Assembly (NCBI GenBank): GCA_964607765.1
Contig: CAZSNT010000049.1
Span: 1-57,294 of the forward strand
Direction: 5' to 3'
Origin: CAZSNT01 sp964607765
GTDB taxonomy: Bacteria > Verrucomicrobiota > Lentisphaeria > Oligosphaerales > JABHEG01
Length of the DNA stretch: 57,294 nt
Made by a program: the position numbers and the translations under genes. Shown in pieces: positions 9,101-17,285 of the stretch. Position 1 is the first letter of the stretch, and every line of letters begins with the position of its first letter. The notes under the pieces were generated by a model, which was not told the DNA's origin, ran no database searches, and saw only the letters and a program-made list of their open reading frames with translations.

Positions 9101-9226
9101 CCACTTGGCTCGGCCCGATGCGCGAGTCGCGCCTGGGCCAAGCCGGAGCTGGCAGCCTTCGACGTTGGCTTCCGCGTGTGCCTCGGTCCGGCCTTGTCAG
9201 CCGACCAGCAGGAAGCCGCCCCCTGA
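6125..9226 (+). CDS. Pseudokinase with membrane helix and C-terminal FGE-sulfatase domain
   Basis: This 1033-residue protein joins three parts. Residues 38-315 follow a bacterial Ser/Thr kinase fold (PknB/STYKc), including APD (225-227), SDQFAVAVVLYEL and a C-lobe end. The chemistry is gone: the ATP-binding Lys of VAIK is absent (DVTVHVV, 64-70), the catalytic loop HRDxKPxN reads HGSITPDRI (176-184) and DFG reads HFG (196-198). A membrane helix spans about 332-352. Residues 370-715 are helical TPR-like or coiled-coil repeats. Residues 720-1025 are an FGE-sulfatase domain with YRLPTEAEWEFGCRAG, GNVWEW and VVRGGSF, but without the cysteine pair that generates formylglycine. The likely role is a cytoplasmic sensing or scaffold module coupled to an external binding fold. 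Start GTG 6125 leaves a 49-base gap from the protease. Confidence 0.85.
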   Translation: MNEDLQGTPDKQDGSTGTPAEAGSQQGRRGRLGHIDQYTLLERVQAQDAVWPTFRARDTTIGIDVTVHVVPPEVTDSSGALSALRDACYDATDVRHAGLARFLRLHTVSAVDEKAREHTALEEGDCLLVTELVEGQTVAAWRESLPDGRMPWPQALAVMQSVVGGLQAVHASGMVHGSITPDRIVVLPNGTAKLTHFGVDGLLGQAVEKVSGERDIAAAQLPYLAPDFLTTGRATAASDQFAVAVVLYELVSGRHPFADASASDLDALLQTLQTVVPEPVAAADAAANAALSRALRPVPAERFASCAEFLAELGAEVQTAPTATTATTDIPWGTVARVAAGLAVVLIGFRVMRSCGGGDAPDRPRVVQPSSPEPEPPRSPVDEAIDAARSHVAKDKLVEAWRALRRAREIDPEHAGLPDAEKAFRAAVGLADAATSRSDVRAVQEELKSGADWPGKGVGTAALTTALTRGDAASAKGDHAEAFGVYQLALQQAAAARQQQTEWGKAEDMRQRVEDLFKLAEETGFGTSAPAQIQRLRELADSARESRDRGEVDGACELLLRVETDLGTAMEKTVSGRFDRQLKDAMSAWEKDVGRSFFQPALNQAAVARDKARNKKCAEACRVWLEAFTALDMLTFAAQHDKDIRGIQELLTRVEELVGKQATAPESIQESETLFKRARSALAVIMKADPELAGKHKGTRELQDRTKSLEARFGSEAAEGQPWIVPSAGLHMCWVPSGRCQLGSPPDERKSAAAEGRGRREWYRDEGDGQLEAVLEQGFWLSTGETTVRQWTLFATATEHRTEAETAGRAWGVDLHGSRQAGWRAGATWRSPGHGEAVHEQHPVTCVSWNDAQAYCRWLTTTEHEAGRLPEGYEYRLPTEAEWEFGCRAGTRTPFWWGNDPDDARQRVNVAGREDSNGDGYRWVLSNTWVDASEWVWQIKFVDRRRNAYGLVDMLGNVWEWCLDDYNSRRPSARLHSGDGTRRVVRGGSFKQPLGSARCASRAWAKPELAAFDVGFRVCLGPALSADQQEAAP

Positions 9227-9263
9227 CCGTTATCCCCGCCTTCTCGGTCTCGCCGGGGGGAGT

Positions 9264-9289
9264 GGCGAGCGTACACTCACTCGCTCGCC
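9264..9289 (+). terminator. Hairpin between FGE and CsgG-like genes
   Basis: GGCGAGCG (9264-9271) and CGCTCGCC (9282-9289) form a perfect 8-bp stem with a 10-base loop, 38 bases after the FGE gene stop and 90 bases before the next start. No T tract follows, so it may be a weak terminator, an attenuator or a binding site. Confidence 0.35.
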
Positions 9290-9378
9290 GGGTGGGAAGT
9301 GGTTTGCAGTCGCTGCGCAATCGACGGGACGGAGCGTGCTCGCGTCCACTCAACCTCAACTGTGAGAGGCAGAACACC

Positions 9379-12300
9379 GTGAGACCATTCCCATTTCATC
9401 TTGATTCTCGCCTCCTCTCAGTTGCTCGAGGCTGTCGCGGGTGGGCAGACTGCGTTGGCAAATTCGTTGGTCTTGCCGTGGCCGTGACGGCCATGCACGT
9501 ATCGGCCGCCCCCGTGCGAACAGCGCTGATCGCCGGCACGGGGAACGGCGCTCCCGACGATCGGTTGCATGCGTTGGTGGAGGCGCAGTTCCTGGCCGCG
9601 GAGGGCATGGTTCTGTTGGAGCGCGACCAGATTGGCGCTGCCCTGCGGGAACACAGACTCTCGGCTACTGGGCTGGTCCGACCCGGAACAGCTCTGCAGT
9701 TGGGGCAGATTCTCGGGGCCGACATCCTGGCGGTCCTGGAGAAGCTCCCGATGGTGGCCGATTCGCCACACAACTTGCGGCTCCTGGACTCCAGCACGGG
9801 ACTGCAACTGGCCAACGAGTGGGTCAATCCCGAAACGGCGGAGCGCAACGCTGTCTTCATCGAGGCCCTCATCACCAAAGCGCTCGCGAAACGCGGCACG
9901 CCCTCGGGCGCCCGACATGTCGTGAGCTTTGTGGGGGTACGGAATGAGGCCCTGGATCCGCATCTGGACGGACTGGCTCGCGCTCTGTCGACCCTCCTGC
10001 CTTTGGACCTGGGGCAGTCTCCCGGCATCTGGTTCCTGAGCCGCGAGCACCTGCGCTATCTGCGGCGCGAGCGTGAGCTGGTTGAGAGCCAGAAGGCGTT
10101 GCTCGCATCGGCTGTGGTTCTGGAAATAGGACTCCGTCCGGAGGGCGCGAATGGCGTTGCGATCGGGATAATGTCCGGTGCGCCGAAGGGCTCGGCAGAG
10201 AAAGCCACGCTGGCGAGGCTTTCCCTGCCAACCCGTGACCCGACGGCGGTCCGCAAAGCCATTGCGAACGAAATCCTGGCGCGCCTTCAGACGCCCTCCG
10301 GAGCGGCGCTCAGATCTCCCGGGGAGGAAGCAGCTGTCTTCCTCAGACGTGCCCTGCATTACCTGGCCCACGGCAGTTTCGAGGAAGGCCTGAACCTGGC
10401 CGAAGCGGCCTATGCATTAGGGCCTGCGGATGAGACGCTCTTCTGCCTCTACCAGGCCGCCTATCATGCCCCCGCGCTCCAGGCGATGGTCAACCGAATG
10501 CTGACGGGCGATGACTACGGCCCGAAGGCGATGCTGCGCATGGCTGATGCTCTGATCTACGCGAAGGACCTCGAGCTCCGGTACTGGGAGGACGTTGGGC
10601 TTCCCCGCACCCAGCGCAACCTGCCGGCGCTCTCCATCCCGACACGGAAGGTTTGGTTCCGCCACCCGTTGCGAGCCACGGGGGACTGGACTGAGATGCT
10701 GTATCCCATCCTGCGCTCCCGGGAGCCGGGGGCGCGTTTGCGCTTGGGCGAATTGGTGGCGCGGGAGGAGACCTTGCTCAAACGGAAGCTTGCCCTGTGT
10801 GAGGGCGCAGCAGATCAGGCGTCGGGCTGCGCTCACTGGTGGGCTGCGCTCGCCGAGGGCATATGCGCAGTACCCGCGTGGGCGGTAGGCGCCGACGAGT
10901 ATTTCGAGCGACTGAAAGCCCTGGGTGACCGAGCAAGCAATCCTCCCGAGGGGTTCGCCAATCCGCGTCTGCGTGACGCTTTCGTGCTGGAGTTGGCCGG
11001 AAGGGCCTCGGCGTATGGACTTAGTTCAGACCAGACGGAAAAGGCGCGGGCCGGCTACCGGGAGTGGGCTTCGGGTCTGCCGGATCCCATTTTCCGCCTT
11101 GCGGTGGATGTCAGCGAACTGGGGCCGCCTCACGTCATGACGCTGGGTGATCAGATCAGGATCCTGCCACCGATCGGGCAACCGAGCAGCAAACCGGTCA
11201 AGGGCCGAGCAGTACTGCAACGGTTCCTGGCGCACCCGGGGTTCGGGCGCAGACGCGAGCCGGGCGCGGACGACCTCGCACGACGCGTGTTGATCAACCA
11301 GGTCCTGCTGCATGTCACCGAACAGAAGGTGAAGGCCGATGCGTACCGGCGTCTGCTGGTACCGGTAATCGAGACCGGCGACGGCGTCTTGACCGCCTCG
11401 TGGCTGATCTCGCAGCCGGAGTGGCCTATCCTGGAAGACGAACTGGGGCAGGCCCGATTCAGAGAGCTGATGCGGGGAGCCCTGCAGTCCATTGACCAGC
11501 TCCTTCAACGCACAGAGGCGCAGGGCGGGGGCTCGGACCCGAGGCCGCTTCACGCGCTCAGGAAGCGCCTGCTCGAGCATCTGCCCGCAGCAGCAGCGGC
11601 GGATTCGGCGGCGAGCCGCCTCGCGTGGGGACGGTATGACCTGGACGTCCGCGATCTACCCATGAGGCCCTCCGGCAGCGCACCCGCGCCGGACCGGAAC
11701 GAGTGGATGGCCGGAATGGCCATGGATGGCGGCAAACTGATCTCGGTCTTCTACGACTTCGGACAAAGTCTGCTGTCCGTCAGGTCCGTTGACATTGGCG
11801 CGGCAACAGGCAAGACGATTGCGCAGCGCAGACTGCGTGTTGACCGCCTGGCGATCGTGAATGCGCACACGCTGTTCCCGTGCACTGCCATCAGGAACGG
11901 CCAGGTGGCGATTGCCCTGGCGGACGGCAGGCTGTTCGTCCATACACCAAGCAGGCAGGGCTTGACTGAAGTGCGGGACCTCCCGGCGGAACGTATCAGC
12001 TCCCTTGTGTGGCACGAGGGCGAGTTGTTCCTGGGGATGTACGAGACGGACCGATCCGGCACGAACACCGTCACGGGCGGAGCTCTCTACCGGTACCGAC
12101 CGCTCGACGGCAGCTTCTCCTGCCTCGCGTCCAGTCGCTCAGTGGACCGGAGAAACGCCTTCGACGGCGGGGGACTGTGGGTTGTCGACCGTATGGCTCC
12201 GGGCACCCATGGCCGGGTTTGGCTGGCTTCGGGGGGACCCGCCGCAGCGGACCTGGAAGGTCACGACGGGCTGTGGCTGCTTACACCGGCCACCGGCACC

Positions 12301-12669
12301 TTCAAACGCGTTGTGCCGATGCGTGCGGACTCTTTCCTGGTCCGCCAGGGCGCTCTCGTGACGGCGTTCATGGCGAATATCGTTGCCCACAGGTCGGGGG
12401 GAAAGGCTCAGCCCCCCCTGTTCTTGGGCCGCGGGATAGCCAAGTACATGGAGATGGCGGCGATCGGCAAGGACCTCCTGGTCATCGAGGCGAAGCCTTC
12501 GCCCACCCCAATCAACACCTGGGCTCTGAAGCTGTGGGATGCTCAAACCCAAACGCTGCGTTACCTGTCGGACCCCGGGCGAGTGAAGCACTGCCGCTAC
12601 CTTGTCCGGCGCAGCGACTCGGAGATCCTGGTCGGCTCCTGCTGGGGCCACGTGTGGCGGGTCCGTTGA
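9379..12669 (+). CDS. Exported CsgG/LpoB-like protein with C-terminal propeller
   Basis: The gene encodes 1096 residues from GTG 9379. The frame is open back to 8770, but that part overlaps the FGE gene; GTG 9379 follows a GAGAGG ribosome site and leads into a signal peptide ending near VTAMHVSAAP. Mature residues about 45-130 carry the pattern VLLERDQIGAAL...GQILGADIL seen in CsgG, LpoB and related outer-membrane proteins, where a lone alpha/beta domain precedes export or cell-wall functions. A second similar alpha/beta unit follows (about 180-260). The middle is helical. The last 350 residues are a run of beta strands resembling a seven-bladed propeller (AIALADGRLFVHT, SLVWHEGELFLGMYE). A role in outer-membrane assembly or surface binding is inferred; no enzymatic motif is visible. 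Confidence 0.7.
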   Translation: MRPFPFHLDSRLLSVARGCRGWADCVGKFVGLAVAVTAMHVSAAPVRTALIAGTGNGAPDDRLHALVEAQFLAAEGMVLLERDQIGAALREHRLSATGLVRPGTALQLGQILGADILAVLEKLPMVADSPHNLRLLDSSTGLQLANEWVNPETAERNAVFIEALITKALAKRGTPSGARHVVSFVGVRNEALDPHLDGLARALSTLLPLDLGQSPGIWFLSREHLRYLRRERELVESQKALLASAVVLEIGLRPEGANGVAIGIMSGAPKGSAEKATLARLSLPTRDPTAVRKAIANEILARLQTPSGAALRSPGEEAAVFLRRALHYLAHGSFEEGLNLAEAAYALGPADETLFCLYQAAYHAPALQAMVNRMLTGDDYGPKAMLRMADALIYAKDLELRYWEDVGLPRTQRNLPALSIPTRKVWFRHPLRATGDWTEMLYPILRSREPGARLRLGELVAREETLLKRKLALCEGAADQASGCAHWWAALAEGICAVPAWAVGADEYFERLKALGDRASNPPEGFANPRLRDAFVLELAGRASAYGLSSDQTEKARAGYREWASGLPDPIFRLAVDVSELGPPHVMTLGDQIRILPPIGQPSSKPVKGRAVLQRFLAHPGFGRRREPGADDLARRVLINQVLLHVTEQKVKADAYRRLLVPVIETGDGVLTASWLISQPEWPILEDELGQARFRELMRGALQSIDQLLQRTEAQGGGSDPRPLHALRKRLLEHLPAAAAADSAASRLAWGRYDLDVRDLPMRPSGSAPAPDRNEWMAGMAMDGGKLISVFYDFGQSLLSVRSVDIGAATGKTIAQRRLRVDRLAIVNAHTLFPCTAIRNGQVAIALADGRLFVHTPSRQGLTEVRDLPAERISSLVWHEGELFLGMYETDRSGTNTVTGGALYRYRPLDGSFSCLASSRSVDRRNAFDGGGLWVVDRMAPGTHGRVWLASGGPAAADLEGHDGLWLLTPATGTFKRVVPMRADSFLVRQGALVTAFMANIVAHRSGGKAQPPLFLGRGIAKYMEMAAIGKDLLVIEAKPSPTPINTWALKLWDAQTQTLRYLSDPGRVKHCRYLVRRSDSEILVGSCWGHVWRVR

Positions 12670-12846
12670 GCGGCGGCGCGTGAGGGCATGCCGCCTGCCC
12701 TGTTTGGAAGCTCACAGACTCGCGAGGGATCGAGCAGACCAATGCACAGTTCCCAGACGAAGCGCTGCCGCGGCCAACAGCAAACAGCGTGAGCCGGACG
12801 GGGAATGGTGCAAGCCGCGTACTGTATACAGCGCATGGTTCCGACA

Positions 12847-13209
12847 TTACTGATCCTCCCCGCCCTGTTGCGTGGTTCCGATGGCTCTGGGCGTCCTGAG
12901 GCCAGTGTTGTCCCATCTGGTTGCCTGCCAATTGGACACGACGCCATTGTGCCCACACTCCATGCAGCACCAGTTGATTGCCTGGTCCAAGTCATTGAGG
13001 GCACCGACTATATGCCCCGGGCAGTTCTCCGTCCTGCATCTGATCTCGGTGTCGACGCCGCAGTCTGAGTCCGGAAACGCAGATGTGACCTCATCGACAA
13101 TCAGCGCCAGGAAGCTGGCGAGTTCGCGCGCTTCCCTCGGGATGTCCGTGGGGATCCTCCCGGATGGATTCAGAAAATGCGTCATGTTGGTGATGTAAGT
13201 TCTTGGCAT
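12847..13209 (-). CDS. Cys-rich putative zinc-binding protein
   Basis: This 120-residue cytoplasmic protein has a helical N-terminal half (PREARELASFLALIVDEVT) and a Cys-rich C-terminal half: Cys58 and Cys63 (CRTENCPG), then Cys81/82 and Cys85 (WCCMECG), followed by NGVVSNWQATRWD. Small proteins ending in G-x-I-S-x-W-x-x-T-x-W-D after a CxxC-type knuckle are widespread uncharacterised bacterial proteins. The frame extends to 13287, but ATG 13209 has a GGAAAG site and removes a low-complexity leader. It is convergent with the CsgG-like gene and lies 61 bases after the C39 peptidase stop region on the same strand. No function can be assigned. Confidence 0.65.
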   Translation of the reverse strand: MPRTYITNMTHFLNPSGRIPTDIPREARELASFLALIVDEVTSAFPDSDCGVDTEIRCRTENCPGHIVGALNDLDQAINWCCMECGHNGVVSNWQATRWDNTGLRTPRAIGTTQQGGEDQ

Positions 13210-13270
13210 GGAAGTCACTTTCCAGCGGATGGGCGATCGCTGGTGGTCCCGCTCTGCCCCGCCCGGATCC

Positions 13271-14083
13271 TTAGTGGCCCCTTTCACGCTCTACGCTCAT
13301 GAAGAAGCCAGTAAACTGGAAACCGGCCGCGACCGACTCCTTCCGATGGATGCGGTCTCCAACCAACGGGTCACCCACACGATATGAATCACTCAGATCC
13401 TCGAGGATGGTGATGAAGTGGCCCACTTTGCCAAGCCTGATTCCTGCGATGCAGGGCAGGGGAATGGCGTCCGGTATGCAACCAGTGTGGAAGCGAACAC
13501 GCAGCCCTCTGTCTCGGAGCGCCCGGGCGATGTACCAGTTCTCCGTGCCGCCGTTGTAGGTGAAGCATTCCAGGGCTATCTCCTTCTCCTCGGCTTGGAT
13601 TCCGTGGTGCCGGAGGATGGTTGCGGCGCACGCTGCTCCGCACGAATAGCCAGTGCTCTGTCGGCAGACAACCCCGTCCCAGGAGCTGTGGAATTCGTCC
13701 CACTCCGCCGATGCGAGAACAGGCTTCGCGTGCGGCAGCGCAATGCCGAGCGTCATGATGGCAAGAAGCCCTGACGTGGACACCGGTCGCATCCCCTTCA
13801 TCTTCTTCGCCCAGGCGGCCATCATTCCCCCGAGCAACCCCACGCCGGCAGCGGTCAGTTCGCTGCCCCGCAAGCTCCTGAATTCGTAGAACAGCCGCCA
13901 GGAATCGAAGAAGTGCAGATAGTAGAGCGCGATCAGCAGACCGGGCACGGCCAGCAGCACGCCGGTCGCGCAGAGGACAACGACGTGGCCGCGTGACTTG
14001 GCCGCGTTCGCCATCCGCTGGCCGGCCCAGAACAGGCCGTAACTGCCGAGCAGGGCGGGAATCACTGTCCAGTTGAACGGCAC
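13271..14083 (-). CDS. Membrane-bound peptidase C39-like cysteine peptidase
   Basis: This 270-residue protein has two or three N-terminal hydrophobic helices (about 5-22, 33-58, 76-91) and another near 104-115, then a papain-like C39 domain. The catalytic set is visible: Gln142 and Cys148 in QSTGYSCGAAC, His222 in KVGHFITI and Asp238 in RVGDPLVG. C39 enzymes cleave after double glycine in leader peptides, usually within ABC exporters. Here there is no ATPase, so a stand-alone maturation peptidase facing outward is more likely. It starts at GTG 14083 behind AAGGGGG and overlaps the end of the upstream gluzincin gene by 22 bases, implying translational coupling. Substrates are not evident nearby. 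Confidence 0.8.
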   Translation of the reverse strand: MPFNWTVIPALLGSYGLFWAGQRMANAAKSRGHVVVLCATGVLLAVPGLLIALYYLHFFDSWRLFYEFRSLRGSELTAAGVGLLGGMMAAWAKKMKGMRPVSTSGLLAIMTLGIALPHAKPVLASAEWDEFHSSWDGVVCRQSTGYSCGAACAATILRHHGIQAEEKEIALECFTYNGGTENWYIARALRDRGLRVRFHTGCIPDAIPLPCIAGIRLGKVGHFITILEDLSDSYRVGDPLVGDRIHRKESVAAGFQFTGFFMSVERERGH

Positions 14084-15006
14084 TGCACCCCCTTGGATCT
14101 CGCTCGGTTGTGGCGAAGCACTCCTCCCGGTTCCTGCAGGACACGCACGTACTCATACCATTCTGCCTGGACCTGGTCCACCTTCCCGATGCATTCCTCG
14201 AACGCGGCCAGCCGCCCGCCTTCCTTGGTCAGCTTGAAGATGCCATCCCGGTACTGGCCGCTGTTGTGCTCGAACAGGAAACGGACGAGCAGCCACCAGT
14301 GCAGGTAGTAGAGATTGAAGAACTCGTCGGTATCGGGGCCGTCGCGGCCCGTGATGATCGCTCGGAGAGGGATGATTTGTCCCGACTCAATGTCCTGACC
14401 GAGGTCGTCGGATAGGTCCATATCAGGTAGCCACCAGACGGGGTAGGTATTGGTGTCAATCGTGCCTATGGCGAACGTTCCGTCCATGAACTGGCTGGTT
14501 GAGAAGTGGCAGGCGATGCCTTCGTCCAGCCATTGCGCCAACTCGAACTTCGACACCTCATGGTTGAGCTGGTGTGTGGCTTCGTGGACCATCCAGTGGT
14601 AGGGATTGGCCGCGTCGGCAGAATAGTACTGGTAACAGAAAGGCTCTCTGTAAAACGCCTCCATCCATCCGCGTACCCGATTGCACAGCCGGAATTCCTT
14701 CCGGTCTTTGAACAGCTTGATCTTGAGCTTGACACGGGGATCTGGCAGTGGAGCTGTCTGGAAGAACGTCGCGTAGGCTGAGTGGAGGGCCTCGACAACC
14801 CGTCCAATCTCCTCGGTCTGTGGTCGTGTGGCCGTTGACTGGATGACGTAGTGTTCTGTCTGTAGGACAAAATCGGGTGTCCAACGGCGACGCAGGTGAT
14901 CCCACACCAGGATCGCCAGGAATATGCCGAGGTGTGCAAGAAGTCGCTTCTCCCGCCCGCTCAACCGGCTTTCCTTGCTTGGGGGTGTGGCTTCCATGTC
15001 GGCCAT
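14062..15006 (-). CDS. Membrane-anchored gluzincin metallopeptidase (DUF1570/MA-like)
   Basis: This 314-residue protein has one transmembrane helix at about residues 23-36. The zinc site is visible as HEATH at 141-145, with the third ligand Glu162 in WLDEGIA, the arrangement of MA-clan gluzincins. The surrounding EALHSAYATFF and AFYREPFCYQYYS segments are like DUF1570-type peptidases common in planctomycete-related bacteria. The domain is probably outside the membrane. It overlaps the C39 peptidase gene by 22 bases and begins three bases after the metallophosphoesterase stop, so these three hydrolases form one transcription unit. Substrate unknown. Confidence 0.8.
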   Translation of the reverse strand: MADMEATPPSKESRLSGREKRLLAHLGIFLAILVWDHLRRRWTPDFVLQTEHYVIQSTATRPQTEEIGRVVEALHSAYATFFQTAPLPDPRVKLKIKLFKDRKEFRLCNRVRGWMEAFYREPFCYQYYSADAANPYHWMVHEATHQLNHEVSKFELAQWLDEGIACHFSTSQFMDGTFAIGTIDTNTYPVWWLPDMDLSDDLGQDIESGQIIPLRAIITGRDGPDTDEFFNLYYLHWWLLVRFLFEHNSGQYRDGIFKLTKEGGRLAAFEECIGKVDQVQAEWYEYVRVLQEPGGVLRHNRARSKGVQCRSTGQ

Positions 15007-15009
15007 CGG

Positions 15010-16026
15010 TTAGTCCATTGCCTGTTCCGCGTCAACAATTGCACGATCGTTCACCGCGGACCGATCAGTGCTTGCCAGGAGACGACGAAGCGACCACGCT
15101 TCGCGCAGGATGATGGCGCATGCGGCGATAAAGAACAGCCATCGGTAGCGGAGGACGGACACGAACAGGAAGTAGTCCAGCGTGGCCAGCACCTTGCGAT
15201 CCCTCTGCAGCGGGACGACCTGGGACGCAACCTGACCGTTCCGCACCGTGAACTCCAGATAGTGGACATCGGGGGATGGTCCCTGCAGGCTGCCCCCTCC
15301 ACAGCCGTCGATGACAATCTGCGTATCGCCGTGTTTGAGTGTCACATGGTCATGGACATGGCCGGCAACGATGTAGTCAACACCCAGGTCATCGCACAGC
15401 CGCATGAGGATGCGGGTAGCAGATCCCGACAGGTCCCTGGAGTGTGTCCCCGGCAGAGACGGGGGCAGGTGCATTGCCAGGAGCACAGGGCCGTCGGGAA
15501 GCCGCTCTCTGAACGAGGCAATTCTCTCCCGGGCCTTTACCAGGCGTGTGTCAGCGAACGCGCCGTCCGAGTTGTCCAGGATGCCGACCAGCATTCCCGC
15601 GTGTTCGAAGAAGCAGCTGGATTGGGGTATGTAGTCCAGGAACGAGTCTGTGTGCTCCAGCCCGAAGTCCACTGTTTCGTGGTTCCCCCGGACCAGGAAG
15701 ATGGGGAACGGAAGGACGCCCAGGCGGCCGACGAAGTGATGGAACGTGAGTTTGTCCGCGTAGTCGACAAAGTCCCCCAACTGGATGGCAAAGTCCGTAC
15801 CGCGCTCCTCTGCTTTACGCAGGAAGCTGCGCAGTGCTCGACGATGTGAATGGCAATCACCCAAAACGCCGAAGGTTGCGGATGCAGCCGCCGGTGAAGG
15901 GCGGAACGCAGGCCCCATCGGGCTCTTGAGATCCGGCCGGCTTCTCCCGGACAGAGCGCAGTGGAGCGCCACGCCCAGCCACAGCGCAATCCAAAGCACG
16001 GATGCACACACGCTGAATCGCTTCAC
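15010..16026 (-). CDS. Membrane-bound calcineurin-like metallophosphoesterase
   Basis: The 338-residue protein has hydrophobic helices at both ends. Between them is a calcineurin-like phosphoesterase domain with every metal motif in order: GDCHSH, GDFVDYAD, GNHE, MHLPP and GHVHDH. The active site probably faces the cell exterior, as in membrane-anchored relatives. The frame extends to GTG 16056; I prefer GTG 16026 because GGGGAG stands nine bases upstream and the protein then begins MKRFSVCAS, a good signal anchor. It could hydrolyse phosphodiesters, nucleotides or lipid-linked phosphates; the motifs do not discriminate. It lies immediately upstream of the gluzincin gene. Confidence 0.85.
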   Translation of the reverse strand: MKRFSVCASVLWIALWLGVALHCALSGRSRPDLKSPMGPAFRPSPAAASATFGVLGDCHSHRRALRSFLRKAEERGTDFAIQLGDFVDYADKLTFHHFVGRLGVLPFPIFLVRGNHETVDFGLEHTDSFLDYIPQSSCFFEHAGMLVGILDNSDGAFADTRLVKARERIASFRERLPDGPVLLAMHLPPSLPGTHSRDLSGSATRILMRLCDDLGVDYIVAGHVHDHVTLKHGDTQIVIDGCGGGSLQGPSPDVHYLEFTVRNGQVASQVVPLQRDRKVLATLDYFLFVSVLRYRWLFFIAACAIILREAWSLRRLLASTDRSAVNDRAIVDAEQAMD

Positions 16027-16063
16027 GGGAGGCGCTCCCCTGTCTGCTGTGGCCACCTGCTCT

Positions 16064-16726
16064 CTACGAGCCTTTCTTCTTTCTGCCGGTCACCTTTCCC
16101 GCGATGGTCAGCAGGATGATGCCGACGATGCAGTAACCGGCGATCTTCCCCATGTTCTCGCTGAACTTGTACGCCGTTTCCTCGGGGCGTGGTGGGGCGG
16201 GGGCTGGCAAGATGGGTTCGCCGACGAACTCGAATGCCGCGAAGAGGCGGTCCAGCGTGTTCCGCTGTTCGATCGGTGCGCTGTTGCCAAGGAGCTGCAA
16301 CTGGTAGACATAGCCATTGGCGGCAAAGGCACGGATGGTCCCAATGGTACCATTCTGCTCGAGGCGGGCGTGAAGCTGGTAGCACGGAACACCCCGGAAC
16401 GTCGTGATGGCCCCGCTTATCTTGGAAATGACGCCTGGTTGATCGAAGGAATCGTCGAAGCCCCTGCAGAAGTCCTTGCTCACCACGAGCCCCTCGGGAT
16501 TCTTGTTGGCCAGCATGATTAGCATCGTGCCTGAGTCATCTCCCAAGGCTGCCATGGCGTGGGGGATGTTGCTGTGGTCGAGCCACTGAAAGCCAGGTCC
16601 GGGCAAGGTGAGTTTACACCGATGCTCAGCGAACTCCTTTACTTCCTGAGCATTGCTGGCTGGTGCGGCCAGGCTGTGGATCATGAATGCGGCGGCCACG
16701 TACACCATGGCTGGTCGGTTCGGCAC
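16064..16726 (-). CDS. Exported protein with C-terminal membrane anchor, unknown function
   Basis: This 220-residue protein has a signal peptide (core MVYVAAAFMIHSLAAPASNAQ) and a C-terminal hydrophobic helix near 194-212 followed by a basic tail (GKVTGRKKKGS), so it sits outside the cytoplasmic membrane as a tail-anchored protein. The middle is a mixed alpha/beta domain reminiscent in layout of PsbP/DcrB-like folds (FQWLDHSN at the start, a terminal helix RNTLDRLFAAFEF), but the match is too weak for a name. GTG 16726 follows AGGAGG by eight bases. It lies 37 bases upstream of the metallophosphoesterase. Confidence 0.7.
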   Translation of the reverse strand: MPNRPAMVYVAAAFMIHSLAAPASNAQEVKEFAEHRCKLTLPGPGFQWLDHSNIPHAMAALGDDSGTMLIMLANKNPEGLVVSKDFCRGFDDSFDQPGVISKISGAITTFRGVPCYQLHARLEQNGTIGTIRAFAANGYVYQLQLLGNSAPIEQRNTLDRLFAAFEFVGEPILPAPAPPRPEETAYKFSENMGKIAGYCIVGIILLTIAGKVTGRKKKGS

Positions 16727-17104
16727 GGCTTTCTCCTCCTTCTGACACTGTGGTCGGACTCACCAACGGGCAGAGACGCCATGGCATGGCCATCGCTTGG
16801 GAGTTCCCCTGCTGACAGCTGGAAACGGACTAACCCCGAGAAGTCCGCCGTGCTGTCCCGAATGGCAGTCAACGTGCCCGCCATGCCGACCACTGTCAAG
16901 CGCCGGCGAGGGCTATCTGGCGTCAGCAGCGGGACTTGCAGGTCCGCCGCGGGGAACAGAACGCATATTCCAAGGCGTGCCCAACGCGTCACGGACCGTG
17001 CGCGCATGCACGGCGCACCGTTCGGCTGCAAAGTCGCCGCTTCTCATCTGGAATTCAAGGACAGCACGGCCAGGGGCGTCACGAACGAGTGACCAAGCCG
17101 CCAT
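16681..17104 (-). pseudogene. Possible small gene broken by a frameshift
   Basis: On the minus strand a frame from ATG 17104 reads MAAWSLVRDAP... through VRDALGTPW to about 16970. Plausible sequence then continues in another frame (CVLFPAADLQVPLL, then LTVVGMAGTLTAIRD) until a stop at 16681, which overlaps the next gene's start. Joining them needs a +1 shift near 16960-16975. The joined product would be about 140 residues, resembling no family I know. Alternatives are chance open frames in GC-rich DNA or a sequencing error. I see nothing in the remaining 17105-17285 part of this gap. Confidence 0.3.
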
Positions 17105-17285
17105 GTCCAGATCAGCTCCCGCGTGGCGGGCTTCAGGCAACCGATCCACATGGCCAGGCGGCGGGACGGTCTCGACCTCACTCCTGGAGAACAAGGGTTG
17201 GGTTAGGCGGGCCTGGCACTCGTCGTCATTCCTCCGCTGGCGCAACGTATGGTTGTGTCGCCGGGGCGGCGAGGTCTGGCACAGC

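Noticed and set aside
8284..9200. FGE-sulfatase domains as formylglycine-generating enzymes
   Set aside because: The catalytic cysteine pair is absent here and in both copies of the giant protein, and no sulfatase gene is present in the window.
8770..9378. N-terminal extension of the CsgG-like frame
   Set aside because: It overlaps the FGE domain coding region, has no ribosome site and no domain; GTG 9379 gives a signal peptide.
12822..12831. CTGTATACAG palindrome between convergent genes
   Set aside because: Only 10 bp, no second copy or promoter nearby; could easily be chance.
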